Positions 54,992 to 64,000 of a stretch of DNA of 64,000 bases are shown here, piece by piece. Position numbers and translations under genes: made by a program. The stretch's first letter is position 1. Every line of letters starts with the position of its first letter. Under the pieces are notes generated by a model. The model saw nothing but the letters and a program-made list of their open reading frames with translations. It did not search any database and had not been told where the DNA came from. Origin of the DNA: Allopontixanthobacter sediminis (lineage in GTDB: Bacteria; Pseudomonadota; Alphaproteobacteria; Sphingomonadales; Sphingomonadaceae); NCBI RefSeq assembly GCF_009828115.1, contig NZ_WTYL01000002.1, positions 806,001 through 870,000 of the forward strand, written 5' to 3'.

Positions 54992-55687
54992 TCAGGCGGC
55001 TTCGGCCTTCGCGTCCGGATCGCGCAGCACATAGCCGCGGCCCCAGACGGTTTCGATGTAGTTTTCGCCGCCGCATGCGTGAGACAGTTTCTTGCGCAGC
55101 TTGCAGATGAACACGTCGATGATCTTCAGTTCCGGCTCGTCCATCCCGCCGTACAAATGGTTGAGGAACATTTCCTTGGTTAGCGTGGTCGCTTTGCGCA
55201 GGCTGAGCAGTTCCAGCATCGCATATTCCTTGCCGGTCAGGTGGACCCGGGCACCGTCGACTTCAACCGTTTTGGCATCGAGATTGACCGCGAGCTTGCC
55301 GGTGCGGATGACCGACTGCGAGTGGCCCTTGGAACGGCGGACCACGGCGTGGATGCGCGCGACCAGTTCTTCGCGGTGGAACGGCTTGGTGACGTAATCG
55401 TCAGCCCCGAAGCCGAAGCTGCGGATCTTGCTGTCCATTTCGGCAATGCCCGACAAGATCAGCACCGGCGTCTGCACCTTGGCAACGCGCAGCTTCTTGA
55501 GCACATCATAGCCATGCATGTCCGGCAGGTTGAGATCGAGCAGGATGATATCGTAATCATACAGCTTGCCGAGATCGAGGCCCTCTTCGCCCAGATCGGT
55601 AGAATAGACATTGAAGCCTTCCGTCGTCAGCATCAGCTCGATGGCCTTTGCCGTCGTCGGCTCGTCTTCGATCAGCAGTACACGCAT
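54992..55687 (-). CDS. ctrA: Cell cycle response regulator CtrA
   Basis: A 231-residue OmpR-type two-domain regulator that controls cell cycle, motility and often GTA genes in alphaproteobacteria. Receiver: [20 protein letters not shown] with acidic pocket, phosphoacceptor in [20 protein letters not shown] (Asp 51), and KPFHREEL lysine. Winged-helix DNA-binding C terminus: [50 protein letters not shown], then [15 protein letters not shown]. Very high similarity to Caulobacter CtrA is evident. A near-consensus CtrA box occurs upstream. Confidence 0.97.
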   Translation of the reverse strand: MRVLLIEDEPTTAKAIELMLTTEGFNVYSTDLGEEGLDLGKLYDYDIILLDLNLPDMHGYDVLKKLRVAKVQTPVLILSGIAEMDSKIRSFGFGADDYVTKPFHREELVARIHAVVRRSKGHSQSVIRTGKLAVNLDAKTVEVDGARVHLTGKEYAMLELLSLRKATTLTKEMFLNHLYGGMDEPELKIIDVFICKLRKKLSHACGGENYIETVWGRGYVLRDPDAKAEAA

Positions 55688-55796
55688 GGGAAAGTCCCCC
55701 TAAACCCGAAATCCCTGGCCCCAGGCCGAATGGCCGGTAACCCCCTATCAAGAGGTATTGACCGATATTAACCACACAACTTCTGAACAGAAAAGG

Positions 55797-55811
55797 TTAA
55801 TTAAGCGTAAA
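55797..55811. promoter_or_regulatory. ctrA: Candidate CtrA box upstream of ctrA
   Basis: TTAA (55797-55800), seven bases, then TAAA (55808-55811) match the CtrA consensus TTAA-N7-TTAA in seven of eight positions. It lies 110 bases upstream of the ctrA ATG in the 174-base gap to rpoN; additional TTAA occurs at 55768. It fits the autoregulation known in Caulobacter. Confidence 0.45.
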
Positions 55812-55861
55812 CCAAGGTATTCCCGGAGAGAAAACAAATTTCGCAGCGCCTTGGGCAGGCC

Positions 55862-57340
55862 TCATCGCATCCCGGCCATCTTCTTCTGACGCCGCCGCTG
55901 GACGCTGCTGCCGATGCCCATGGCCTCCCGATATTTCGCTACTGTCCGCCGGGCAAGATCGAACCCCTCGGCCTTAAGGAGTTCGACCAATTTGTCGTCG
56001 GATAGGATTTTCCGGGGGTCCTCCGCATCGGTCAGGCCCTTGATCCGCGCCTTGACCGCTTCGGACGACGCGCCGCCTTCGCCATCCGCGTCCGCGCCCA
56101 CGCCGCTGGTAAAGAAATATTTCAGCTCGAAAGTGCCGCGGTCGCAGTGGAGGTATTTGTTGCTGGTTACCCGGCTGACGGTACTTTCATGCATCTCGAT
56201 GGCCTCGGCCACGGTCCGCAGCGTGAGCGGTCTCAGGTCCGACACCCCGCGCCGGAAGAAACCGTCCTGCTGCTTAACGATCTCGGCGGAAACTTTCAGG
56301 ATGGTCTTCTGCCGCTGGTCGAGCGCCTTGATCAGCCAGTTCGCATCACCCAGGCGTTCCTGCAGCCAGGCCTTGGATTCCTTGTCGGTGCTGCCCTGGC
56401 GCAGTTCGAGGTAGTAATCGCGGTTGACCACCAGCCGCGGCAGGGTGGCTTCGTTGAGGGAGATTTTCCAACCGCCTGACTGATCCTGCTCGATCAGCAC
56501 ATCGGGTACGACCGCGGTGCCTTCGCTGGAACCGAATTGCAGGCCCGGGCGCGGATCGTAGGTCCTGAGTTCCGCCAGCATGTCGGAAAAGTCCTCATCG
56601 TCGACGTCGCACATTCGCCGCAATTGCTCGAACGCGCCCTTGGCTATCAGGTCGAGATTATCGATCAGCCGTGCCATGCAGGGATCGTAACGATCAGCTT
56701 CGCGCGCTTGCAGCGCCAGGCATTCCGCGAGGCTTCGCGCGCCAACCCCGGCGGGGTCGAGCGAGTGAACCACCGCAAGGGCGCGTTCGACTTCCGGCAC
56801 CGGCACATCCAGTTCCAGCGCCACTTCGCGTTCGTTCATCGTCAGGTAGCCGGCATCGTCGATCTGGCCGATCAGGTACCGCGCCAAAAACTCCTCCCGC
56901 GCGTCCCCCGCAGCCGGGCCGACTTGCGCATTCAGATGATCCGCGAGGCTGATCGCGCCGCCGCCGCGTTCGTCAATCGAAGGGCCTTCCGCACCAATCG
57001 ACTGGCTGCCCCCGCTGCCCCACTCACCGTCGCCGGTATCGCGGTCGCGGTCGAGCGTTTCGGCGGCGATGTCGAGCGGCCGGTCGGCTTCGCCGTTTCC
57101 CGCGGACATTAAGGTATCCGATGACGCGTCTTCTCGCGAACCTTCGGGAATTTCGTCCGGTTCGCCGCCCTCGCGGCTGACCTCGCCCGCTTCGAGTAGC
57201 GGGTTCGATTCGAGCGCCTCGCCAATGAACGTCTCGATTTCGAGATTGGATAGCGCAAGCAGCTTGATTGCCTGCTGCAACTGCGGGGTCATCACCAGCG
57301 ATTGTGATTGCCGCAAGTCCAGGCGCGGGCCCAATGCCAT
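55862..57340 (-). CDS. rpoN: RNA polymerase sigma-54 factor
   Basis: A 492-residue RpoN. The Gln-rich N-terminal activator-interacting region is QSQSLVMTPQLQQAIKLLAL, followed by an acidic region II, the core-binding domain, and at the end the DNA-binding HTH (LRTVAEAIEMHESTVSRVTS) and RpoN box (ARRTVAKYREAMGI). It reads -24/-12 promoters such as that before glnK-amtB in this window. It lies 58 bases after lptB in the usual lptB-rpoN arrangement. Confidence 0.97.
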   Translation of the reverse strand: MALGPRLDLRQSQSLVMTPQLQQAIKLLALSNLEIETFIGEALESNPLLEAGEVSREGGEPDEIPEGSREDASSDTLMSAGNGEADRPLDIAAETLDRDRDTGDGEWGSGGSQSIGAEGPSIDERGGGAISLADHLNAQVGPAAGDAREEFLARYLIGQIDDAGYLTMNEREVALELDVPVPEVERALAVVHSLDPAGVGARSLAECLALQAREADRYDPCMARLIDNLDLIAKGAFEQLRRMCDVDDEDFSDMLAELRTYDPRPGLQFGSSEGTAVVPDVLIEQDQSGGWKISLNEATLPRLVVNRDYYLELRQGSTDKESKAWLQERLGDANWLIKALDQRQKTILKVSAEIVKQQDGFFRRGVSDLRPLTLRTVAEAIEMHESTVSRVTSNKYLHCDRGTFELKYFFTSGVGADADGEGGASSEAVKARIKGLTDAEDPRKILSDDKLVELLKAEGFDLARRTVAKYREAMGIGSSVQRRRQKKMAGMR

Positions 57341-57398
57341 TATTCAGGTTCCGACTGGGAAAGGCTCTGGAGGGGTGGCATAGGTCATGGCTGCAGGA

Positions 57399-58226
57399 TC
57401 ACAGGGTAAATCCTTCACCGAGATAGAGGCGGCGGACATTTTCATCGGCCACCAGGTCCTGCGGCGTACCGGCGAACAGCACCTGGCCGCCGTAAATGAT
57501 ACAGGCCCGGTCGACGATATCCAGCGTTTCCCGCACGTTATGATCGGTGATCAGCACCCCGATGCCGCGGTCCTTCAGGTCGATCACCAGGTCGCGGATG
57601 TCGCTGATCGACAGGGGATCAATCCCGGCAAACGGTTCGTCGAGCAGCATGATCGAAGGTTTCGCTGCCAGCGCGCGGGCGATTTCGCAGCGGCGGCGTT
57701 CCCCGCCCGACAGGGCCATGGCGGCTGAGCTGCGAAGCCTTTGCAGCCCGAATTCGTCCAGTAGCCGTTCGAGTTCGGCTGCTCGGGTATCCTTGTCCGG
57801 CTCGACCATTTCGAGCACGCAATTGATGTTCTGTTCGACTGTCATCCCGCGAAAGATGCTGGTTTCCTGAGGTAGATAACCGAGGCCCAGGATCGCCCGG
57901 CGATACATCGGCAGCTTGGTGACATCTTCGCCGTCCATCAGGATGCGGCCCGAATCGGGGCGGACCAATCCCATGATCGAATAGAAGCAGGTCGTCTTGC
58001 CCGCACCGTTGGGACCAAGCAGTCCGAGCACTTCCCCCTTGCCGACGGTCAGGGATATATCGGTCAGCACCGCCCGCTTGTCGTAGGATTTGGCGATCGA
58101 CACGACTTCCAGCCCGCCTTGGGGAATTGGAGCGGATGCGGAAGCCGGGGTTTGCACGGCAGATGCGCCCGGAACCGGGGTTTCAGGGGCGTTTTCCGCC
58201 GCGTCACTGTTTTCCAAAATCGTCAT
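57399..58226 (-). CDS. lptB: LPS export ABC transporter ATPase LptB
   Basis: A 275-residue ATPase driving lipopolysaccharide extraction from the inner membrane with LptFG. Walker A GLLGPNGAGKTTCFYSIMGL (about 61-80), Q-loop LGYLPQETSIFRGMTVEQN, signature LSGGERRRCEIARALAAKP, and Walker B IMLLDEPFAGIDP are all present. It has a ~35-residue Pro/Ala-rich N-terminal extension (AAENAPETPVPGASAVQTPA). ATG at 58226 is chosen; the frame stays open far upstream without family sequence. It is co-transcribed with rpoN. Confidence 0.95.
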   Translation of the reverse strand: MTILENSDAAENAPETPVPGASAVQTPASASAPIPQGGLEVVSIAKSYDKRAVLTDISLTVGKGEVLGLLGPNGAGKTTCFYSIMGLVRPDSGRILMDGEDVTKLPMYRRAILGLGYLPQETSIFRGMTVEQNINCVLEMVEPDKDTRAAELERLLDEFGLQRLRSSAAMALSGGERRRCEIARALAAKPSIMLLDEPFAGIDPLSISDIRDLVIDLKDRGIGVLITDHNVRETLDIVDRACIIYGGQVLFAGTPQDLVADENVRRLYLGEGFTL

Positions 58227-58359
58227 TACCGACCCATGTAGCAGCGCAGCGCCGACAAAAAACCCCTTGGCGAAGAATTTTGGCAGGGTTTGTGCATGAA
58301 CTCGAAAACGCCTGCGCGCTCGGGCGGTAGCACCCTTTGTTACAACAATGTTACCCGAT

Positions 58360-58388
58360 TTGACTGTTATGCAAAGGTTTGAGATACT
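58360..58388 (+). promoter_or_regulatory. Sigma-70 promoter
   Basis: TTGACT (58360-58365) and GATACT (58383-58388) are separated by exactly 17 bases. GAGG lies at 58408-58411, eight bases before ATG at 58420. Together they support expression of the small membrane protein from that ATG. Confidence 0.7.
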
Positions 58389-58419
58389 CGGTTCGGGATA
58401 AGAGGGTGAGGAAACATCT

Positions 58420-58797
58420 ATGAGCCGAGCTTTTGACAAAGTCTCGCACGCGAAGAGCGTCGCCACCACGAGAAAATGTGACTGGCGCAGGGGCATGAGC
58501 AACAACGTGGCCTATGCGCTGCTGGTTTATACCGGATTGCAGATATTCGTGACGGTGGCCGCGATGGAGCGCGGTGCCGGGTCTATCCTTCCCTACTTCG
58601 CACTGGTGGTGCTCGTCGCCGCGATAATTCCCGCCTGCCGCTTCTTCGAACGCCGCTGGATCGGCCTGAGCGATGACGAGGCGGCCGACCGCTCGCTCGC
58701 CCCGGCCTATCGCCGCGATCAGTTGGGGCTATGGGCGCTGGCAATCGGGCTGCCGTTCGCATTGACTGCGCTGTTCAAGGCCATCGCCGCCGTCTGA
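58420..58797 (+). CDS. Small membrane hypothetical protein
   Basis: A 125-residue protein with three likely membrane segments (YALLVYTGLQIFVTVAAM, ILPYFALVVLVAAIIPAC, LGLWALAIGLPFALTALF). Function unknown. The ATG at 58420 is supported by a matched promoter and GAGG spacing, but the first 25 residues (basic, with CDWRRG) do not look conserved. The ATG at 58495 (MSNNVAYALL) would give a 100-residue form and may be the true start. It is upstream of pmbA by 88 bases. Confidence 0.65.
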   Translation: MSRAFDKVSHAKSVATTRKCDWRRGMSNNVAYALLVYTGLQIFVTVAAMERGAGSILPYFALVVLVAAIIPACRFFERRWIGLSDDEAADRSLAPAYRRDQLGLWALAIGLPFALTALFKAIAAV

Positions 58798-58885
58798 ATC
58801 CGGCAGGCTGCCCATTGGGGCCAGACGTTGCACGGGGCTCGGCCCTGCCCTAGGGCCGGGACATGCCCAAGACACCTGTGCTCCC

Positions 58886-60232
58886 ATGATCGACCCCGTC
58901 ACCGCGCAGGACCGCTGCGCCAAACTGCTTGACGCCGCCAAACGGCACGGGGCGACCAGAGCCGATGCGGTCGCCAGCGCGAGTTCTTCGGAGTCGGTCT
59001 CTGTCCGGTTGCGCAAGCTCGAAGATGTCGAACGGTCCGAGAGCGAAGAGATTTCCCTGCGCGTGTTCGTGGGGCGGCGATCCGCCTCGATCAGCACCAG
59101 TGATTTTTCCGCAGCCGCGTTCGAGGAACTAGCCGAGCGGGCTGCTGCCATGGCGGGCGCTGCGCCGGAAGATCCCTATGCCGGAATTGCGGAGCCCGAA
59201 TTGCTCGCGCGCGCTCCATTCCCCGATCTCGAGCTCGAAGACACATCCGAACCCGGCCCCAGCAGCCTGCGCGCCATGGCCGAGGAAACCGAGGACGCGG
59301 CCCGCGCTGTCGGCGGTGTGACCAACAGCGAAGGTGGCAGCGCCAGCTTCGGACGTTCGGTCGCAGTACTGGTGACCAGCAGCGGTTTCGTTGGCGGGTA
59401 CGGCGCAACCAGCCATTCGCTCAGCGCCAGTGTGATCGCGGGCGAGGGCGGGAACATGCAGCGCGATTATGCCTACCGGACCATGCGGTTCGCGGAGGAC
59501 CTGCCGCCGCCTGCCGAAATCGGCCAGCGCGCCGGGACGAGAGCGGTTGCGCGGCTGGGGCCGGGCGGCCTCGCCAGCGGCCCGATGCCGGTGGTGTTCG
59601 ACCCGAGAGTCGGGACAAGCCTGATCGGTCATCTGCTCGGCGCGATATCCGGCACCGCGATCGCCCGCGGGTCCAGTTTCCTGCTGGGCCGACTGGAGGA
59701 TGAACTTTTCCCGCAGAACCTGCGCATTCTCGATAACCCGCATCGGCTGCGCGGCTTGCGTTCGCGGCCATTCGACGGCGAAGGACTGCCAACCTTGCCG
59801 CGGGCCCTGGTGGAGGGCGGCAAGCTGACCGGATGGCTGACCAATTTGTCGGCCGCGCGGCAGCTGGGCATTACCCCGACCGGCCACGCGGCGCGGGGCG
59901 GCAGCGGCGCGCCCGGCATATCGGCGACCAATGTCCATCTCGAGGCGGGGACTGCCAGCCGGGCTGACCTGATTGCCGACATAACCGAGGGCGTGCTGGT
60001 GACGGAGCTTTCAGGGCAAGGCGTCAACCCGGTCACGGGCGATTACAGCCGCGGTGCTTCGGGTTTCCGGATCGTCAATGGCGAAGTGGCCGGTCCGGTG
60101 GCGGAATTCACCATTGCCGGGAACCTTCTGTCCATGATGGCCGCTCTGACGGCAGCGGATGACCTTGAAATGCACCGCGCGATAAATGTGCCGACCCTAA
60201 GGGTCGACGGGATGGTGGTAGCAGGGGAATAG
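58886..60232 (+). CDS. pmbA: TldD/PmbA family metallopeptidase
   Basis: A 448-residue protein of the PmbA (TldE) half of the TldD/E protease that processes microcins and degrades unfolded peptides. LRVFVGRRSASISTSDFSAA (about 57-76) and the C-terminal GQGVNPVTGDYSRGASGFRI, with NGEVAGPVAEFTIAGNLLSM, are family landmarks. PmbA lacks the metal ligands found in TldD, which is its catalytic partner and not in this window. Confidence 0.92.
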   Translation: MIDPVTAQDRCAKLLDAAKRHGATRADAVASASSSESVSVRLRKLEDVERSESEEISLRVFVGRRSASISTSDFSAAAFEELAERAAAMAGAAPEDPYAGIAEPELLARAPFPDLELEDTSEPGPSSLRAMAEETEDAARAVGGVTNSEGGSASFGRSVAVLVTSSGFVGGYGATSHSLSASVIAGEGGNMQRDYAYRTMRFAEDLPPPAEIGQRAGTRAVARLGPGGLASGPMPVVFDPRVGTSLIGHLLGAISGTAIARGSSFLLGRLEDELFPQNLRILDNPHRLRGLRSRPFDGEGLPTLPRALVEGGKLTGWLTNLSAARQLGITPTGHAARGGSGAPGISATNVHLEAGTASRADLIADITEGVLVTELSGQGVNPVTGDYSRGASGFRIVNGEVAGPVAEFTIAGNLLSMMAALTAADDLEMHRAINVPTLRVDGMVVAGE

Positions 60233-60234
60233 CC

Positions 60235-61659
60235 ATGACGAGAATGTTGCGAATCGTGGCCGCCGCCGTGCTGTTCCTCGTCCTGCCGCTGGCCGCGCCA
60301 GCCGCTGCACTGATCCCGAGCGCGGCGGAAACTGCAGCCGTCACGGCCGCACCGGAACAGCAGATTGCGAGTACCGCTGAAGCGGGTTCAGACGAGCGGA
60401 TTGCAGCGCGCATCACGGACATTTTCAACCAGTTGCCGTCCATGTCACAGGTGGATGTGACGGTCAGCGAAGGGGTTGTGTCGCTGACCGGTTTCGCTCC
60501 TGATGCCGCTGCGATCGAACGCGCCGAGACGATTGCAAACCGGGTCGACGGGGTGGTGACCGTTGAAAACGAGCTTGAGCGCGATGTATCCGTCGATGCC
60601 AATCTCGGTGCATTGGGCAGCCTGTCGGACAAGTTCGACGGGTTTGTAGCTATGCTTCCGCTGATCGCCGCGGCGTTCGCTGTCGCGCTGGTGATCGGCC
60701 TTGTTGGCTATCTCATCGCCGGACTTGGTGCCGTGTGGCGCCGGATCGCCCCGAACAGCTTCCTTGCCGATCTGATCGCGACCGCCATCCGGTTCGTGTT
60801 CGTGGTGGGCGGGCTGGTCATCGCGCTGGACATGATCGGCGCGGGTGCGCTGCTTGGCGCGGTTCTGGGCGGTGCCGGGGTGATCGGGATCGCGCTCGGA
60901 TTTGCGATGCGCGACACGATCGAGAACTACGTCGCGTCGCTGATGATGTCGCTGCGCCAACCGTTTCGCGCCAATGACCACGTGGTGATCGACGATCTGG
61001 AAGGCCGGATCATCCGCCTGACCAGCCGGGCGACCATCATGATGACGATGGACGGCAACCATTTGCGCATCCCCAATTCCTCCGTATTCAAGGCGGTGAT
61101 CCTGAATTACACGCGTAACCCCCAGCGCCGGTTTGAATTCGAACTGGGTATCGATGCGGAAGACGATGCCGGCGAGGCCCGGCGTCTCGGGGTGGACGTG
61201 CTGCGCCAACAGAGCTTTGTCCTTGGCAATCCGCCTCCCTTCGCTTCGGTGGATCGAGTGGGCGATTCCAATATCGTCATCCGGTTTTTCGGCTGGATCG
61301 ACCAGGAGAAAACCGACTGGCTGAAAGCCCGCAGCGAAGCGATACCCGCGGTGAAGGACGCGTTGGAAGCGTCGGGCTTTGCACTGCCGGAACCGATTTA
61401 TCGCCTGCGTTTCGATGCCGGGGCCCCGCTTCCCATCGGCTCCGCTGAAATCGTCGAAACGACCGGCGAGCCAGAACAACCGGCGCTACCGGCCACTTTC
61501 GCGCCGAAACGCAAGAAAGCACCGCGGCCAAAGGCGGCAGCGGAAGGCGGAGCCGCCGATGTCTCGCCGGATAACGAAGTTGAGCAGATGGTCGATGCCG
61601 AGCGGTCGTCGGGTTCTACCGATCAGGACCTGCTCGATTCGAACCGGCCCGTCGAATAG
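60235..61659 (+). CDS. MscS-type mechanosensitive channel with N-terminal BON domain
   Basis: A 474-residue inner-membrane channel. A signal segment (LRIVAAAVLFLVLPLAAPAA) precedes a periplasmic BON domain (about 55-115; VDVTVSEGVVSLTGFAPDAA, ETIANRVDGVVTVENEL). Three membrane segments follow: IAAAFAVALVIGLVGYLIAG, IRFVFVVGGLVIALDMIGAG and the pore helix GAVLGGAGVIGIALGFAMRD. The beta domain has LTSRATIMMTMDGNHLRIPN. Opens in hypo-osmotic shock. It begins two bases after pmbA. Confidence 0.92.
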   Translation: MTRMLRIVAAAVLFLVLPLAAPAAALIPSAAETAAVTAAPEQQIASTAEAGSDERIAARITDIFNQLPSMSQVDVTVSEGVVSLTGFAPDAAAIERAETIANRVDGVVTVENELERDVSVDANLGALGSLSDKFDGFVAMLPLIAAAFAVALVIGLVGYLIAGLGAVWRRIAPNSFLADLIATAIRFVFVVGGLVIALDMIGAGALLGAVLGGAGVIGIALGFAMRDTIENYVASLMMSLRQPFRANDHVVIDDLEGRIIRLTSRATIMMTMDGNHLRIPNSSVFKAVILNYTRNPQRRFEFELGIDAEDDAGEARRLGVDVLRQQSFVLGNPPPFASVDRVGDSNIVIRFFGWIDQEKTDWLKARSEAIPAVKDALEASGFALPEPIYRLRFDAGAPLPIGSAEIVETTGEPEQPALPATFAPKRKKAPRPKAAAEGGAADVSPDNEVEQMVDAERSSGSTDQDLLDSNRPVE

Positions 61660-61671
61660 GGCCGGGGTACG

Positions 61672-62226
61672 TTATTCGGCCTTGGCAGCGGCCTTCTTGG
61701 CTTCGGCGGCGCGTTCGATCGCTTCCACCAAGACCTGTCGTGCTTCGGCGGCGTCACCCCAGAGGCCGACACGGACCCACTTTTCCGCTTCGAGATCTTT
61801 GTAATGGGTGAAGAAATGCTCGATCTGCTGCAACACGATCGAGGGCAGGTCGCCGCGTTCGCCGACATCGGAATAATAGGGGAACGTGGTGTCGACTGGC
61901 ACGCAGATCAGCTTTTCGTCGCCGCCGTGTTCGTCTTCCAGATTGAGCACGCCGATCGGACGGGCGCGGACAACGCAGCCGGCGATGAACGGCGAGCGCG
62001 CGATCACCAGCGCGTCCAGCGGGTCGCCGTCGGGTGACAGCGTGTGCGGAATGAAGCCGTAATTGGCGGGATACCGCATCGGCGTGTGCAGAATCCGGTC
62101 GACGAACAGCGCGCCGGAAGCCTTGTCGAATTCGTATTTCACCGGCTCGCCGCCTGACGGCACTTCGATGATGACGTTCAGGCTTTCGGGCGGGTTGTCG
62201 CCGATCGGGATCATGTCGATGTTCAT
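61672..62226 (-). CDS. ppa: Inorganic pyrophosphatase
   Basis: A 184-residue class A soluble pyrophosphatase. Metal and substrate motifs appear as VIIEVPSGGEPVKYEFDKAS, MRYPANYGFIPHTLSPDGDP followed by LDALVI (the Asp-rich loop DGDPLD), and KDLEAEKWV near the C terminus. A short Ala/Lys tail (AAEAKKAAAKAE) extends it slightly. ATG at 62226 is the conserved start. Divergent from hisS. Confidence 0.96.
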   Translation of the reverse strand: MNIDMIPIGDNPPESLNVIIEVPSGGEPVKYEFDKASGALFVDRILHTPMRYPANYGFIPHTLSPDGDPLDALVIARSPFIAGCVVRARPIGVLNLEDEHGGDEKLICVPVDTTFPYYSDVGERGDLPSIVLQQIEHFFTHYKDLEAEKWVRVGLWGDAAEARQVLVEAIERAAEAKKAAAKAE

Positions 62227-62348
62227 GAGGCGGCTCTCTAGACTCCGGTTGGCGACCCGCCAAGACTATTTTTGTTGCACTGCAATAATCGTCAGCAGGG
62301 GTCCCGGCCATTGCAGGAGGCGCGGCGACCATTTAAGCGCGCGGCATC

Positions 62349-63611
62349 ATGGCAAACAACACACCTCAAGCAATCCGCGGGACGCAGGACATCTTCGGCG
62401 CCGAAGCGGAGGCGTTCGCCTTCGTGGTTGAGACTTTCGAACGGGTGCGCAAGCTGTACCGGTTCCGCCGCGCCGAGATGCCGGTGTTCGAAAAGACCGA
62501 AGTGTTCGCCCGGTCCATCGGCGAGACTACCGACGTCGTATCAAAGGAAATGTATTCGTTCGAGGATCGAGGCGGCGAATCGCTGACCCTACGGCCCGAA
62601 TTCACCGCCGGAATAGCGCGCGCCTACCTGACCAACGGCTGGCAGCAACACGCTCCGCTGAAGCTGGCGACGCACGGCCCGCTGTTTCGCTATGAGCGTC
62701 CGCAGAAAGGCCGCTACCGCCAGTTCCATCAGCTTGACGCCGAAATCATCGGGGCGGGTGAGCCGCAGGCCGATGTCGAATTGCTGGCGATGGCCGACCA
62801 GTTGCTCAAGGAGCTGGGCATTGCCGACGGGGTGACGCTGCAGCTCAACACGCTGGGCGATGCGGATAGCCGCGAGGCATGGCGCACTGCGCTGGTCGAA
62901 TATTTCCGCGATGTTCGGGACGAGCTTTCGGAAGACAGCCAAGAACGGCTGGAGAAGAACCCGCTGCGCATCCTCGACAGCAAGGACGCGAGGGACCGCG
63001 CGTTCGTAGCGGACGCGCCGCAGATCGACGATTTCCTGGGTGCCGAAGCGCAGGATTTCTTCGCAGCGGTGACGAGCGGGTTGGATGCCGCCGGAGTGGC
63101 GTGGACACGCAACTCAGCGCTGGTCCGCGGCCTCGATTATTACCGCCACACCGCGTTCGAATTCGTCACCGACCGGCTTGGTGCCCAAGGTACTGTGCTC
63201 GGCGGCGGGCGCTATGACGGACTGATGGAAAGCCTCGGCGGACCTGCGACACCTGCTGTCGGTTGGGCGGCAGGGATTGAACGGCTCGCGATGTTGGTCG
63301 GGGAGTGTGGTGAAAGCCGTCTTGAGATTGCAGTCGCTGCCGAAAGCCGAGATCGTGAGGCCGACGCGGCTTCAGCGGTGACAATGTTCAGACGCATGGG
63401 GATCAGTGCAGAGCTTTTCGCCAGTGGGAGCCCTCGCAAGCGCTATGACAAGGCTCGCAAAACCGACCCAGGGGTCTTGATCTCCATGGATGTCCGAGAA
63501 GGCAATAATGTGCAAAACTGGCTTGCTACGCTGCCGGAGATTGACCGCCAGGACGAAGCATTTCGGGCATTTTTGTCGCGCTGGGACATCCCGGACGAAG
63601 ATCTCAAGTGA
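62349..63611 (+). CDS. hisS: Histidyl-tRNA synthetase
   Basis: A 420-residue class II synthetase. Start [17 protein letters not shown], motif 2 [20 protein letters not shown] (about 117-136), histidine-A motif [15 protein letters not shown] (about 259-273), and motif 3 GGRYDGL with [16 protein letters not shown]. The C-terminal anticodon-binding domain is present. The stop overlaps the prfA start (GTGA). Confidence 0.96.
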   Translation: MANNTPQAIRGTQDIFGAEAEAFAFVVETFERVRKLYRFRRAEMPVFEKTEVFARSIGETTDVVSKEMYSFEDRGGESLTLRPEFTAGIARAYLTNGWQQHAPLKLATHGPLFRYERPQKGRYRQFHQLDAEIIGAGEPQADVELLAMADQLLKELGIADGVTLQLNTLGDADSREAWRTALVEYFRDVRDELSEDSQERLEKNPLRILDSKDARDRAFVADAPQIDDFLGAEAQDFFAAVTSGLDAAGVAWTRNSALVRGLDYYRHTAFEFVTDRLGAQGTVLGGGRYDGLMESLGGPATPAVGWAAGIERLAMLVGECGESRLEIAVAAESRDREADAASAVTMFRRMGISAELFASGSPRKRYDKARKTDPGVLISMDVREGNNVQNWLATLPEIDRQDEAFRAFLSRWDIPDEDLK

Positions 63612-64000
63612 CCATCTCCGCCGAACGCCTGCATCACATCACCAACCGCTTTGCGGAACTCGAGGCGCGGATGGCTTCGGGGACGCTGGAGGGTGAGGCG
63701 TTCGTGCAGGCGAGCCGCGATTATTCCGAACTCGAACCGATCGCGAAGATCGCGAACGAAATCCGCGATATGCGGCTCGAGATGGCGGAGCTTGGTGCGC
63801 TGTCCGAAGACCCCGAAATGAAGGCAATGGCGGACGAGGAACTGGCAGCCTTGCGTGCCGCTTTGCCCGACGCGGAACGGGCGCTGGCGATCGCCATGCT
63901 GCCGCGTGACAGCGCCGATGCACGGCCCGCGATGCTGGAAATCCGCGCCGGGACGGGCGGCGATGAAGCGGGATTGTTCGCGGCGGACCTGTTCCGGATG
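63608..64000 (+). CDS. prfA: Peptide chain release factor 1, 3' end missing
   Basis: The first 131 codons of RF1, running off the window. GTG at 63608 overlaps the hisS stop. The N-terminal helical domain ([20 protein letters not shown]) leads into the conserved [20 protein letters not shown] at the end of the window, which is RF-type. The PxT stop-codon motif and GGQ are beyond the edge. The related RF2 is less likely because RF2 starts with a programmed frameshift region and differs in length. Confidence 0.9.
   Translation, partial: MTISAERLHHITNRFAELEARMASGTLEGEAFVQASRDYSELEPIAKIANEIRDMRLEMAELGALSEDPEMKAMADEELAALRAALPDAERALAIAMLPRDSADARPAMLEIRAGTGGDEAGLFAADLFRM

Noticed and set aside
62275-62285. 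TTGCA-C-TGCAA palindrome between ppa and hisS
   Set aside because: Short; no regulator is known at this divergent pair; left as a minor observation.

Overview
This window is a GC-rich, gene-dense piece of an alphaproteobacterial chromosome. The gene content points to Sphingomonadales, most likely the Erythrobacteraceae. The evidence is a serine palmitoyltransferase with its own acyl carrier protein, CtrA and DivK-type regulators, a DksA without its zinc cysteines, a proline-rich-linker OmpA, a DUF2793 tail-gene fragment, and many small proteins of sphingomonad type. The species call is inference. About 70 protein genes are visible, mostly housekeeping, and both ends are cut (homoserine dehydrogenase on the left, release factor 1 on the right). 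I found no tRNA, rRNA, CRISPR array or insertion sequence.

Layout. 1-12.6 kb: hom, glpX, prs, a HisN-like phosphatase, rpmI-rplT with a terminator, an AraC-type regulator, pheST, prfC, a PNPOx-like protein and an EEP-family hydrolase. 12.6-14.6 kb: glnK-amtB behind a sigma-54 promoter. 14.6-18.0 kb: a minus-strand operon of a CRSGTRS-loop phosphatase-like protein, a membrane-anchored unknown, a fatty acid hydroxylase-family protein and a GMC oxidoreductase. 18.3-25.7 kb: a double cold-shock-domain protein, argD-argF-hslO, queC, an MFS carrier and sodC. 25.8-28.5 kb: ompA, then the wreck of a gene transfer agent (GTA) cluster. 28.7-37.5 kb: a YqaA-type membrane protein, a TPR protein, spt plus acyl carrier protein, an orphan Pycsar-effector-like protein, a DivK-like regulator, and a tightly coupled HAD-RidA-GDPD-FemAB-like operon. 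37.7-43.5 kb: dksA, a PilZ protein, a peptide-type binding lipoprotein, DUF4112, and the kynABU tryptophan-to-anthranilate operon. 43.5-55.7 kb: HNH nuclease, gluQ, cobalamin adenosyltransferase, 3-hydroxybutyryl-CoA dehydrogenase, mutS, maeB, a short BLUF photoreceptor, trmB and ctrA. 55.8-64 kb: rpoN and lptB, pmbA, a BON-MscS channel, ppa, hisS and prfA.

How genes work together. RpoN (55.9-57.3 kb) is the factor needed to read the -24/-12 promoter in front of glnK-amtB, so nitrogen control and its sigma factor are both here. Spt and its ACP start sphingolipid synthesis; a FemAB-like N-acyltransferase 3.4 kb away could act later in that route, but this is only inference. KynA, KynB and KynU convert tryptophan to anthranilate.

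The most striking local history is at 27.1-28.5 kb. A complete small-terminase-like gene is followed by only the first ~150 codons of a GTA-type large terminase. That frame runs directly into the remains of DUF2793, normally near the far end of such clusters, and the DUF2793 frame is itself broken by an in-frame TAG. The simplest reading is one internal deletion that removed the whole capsid and tail gene set.
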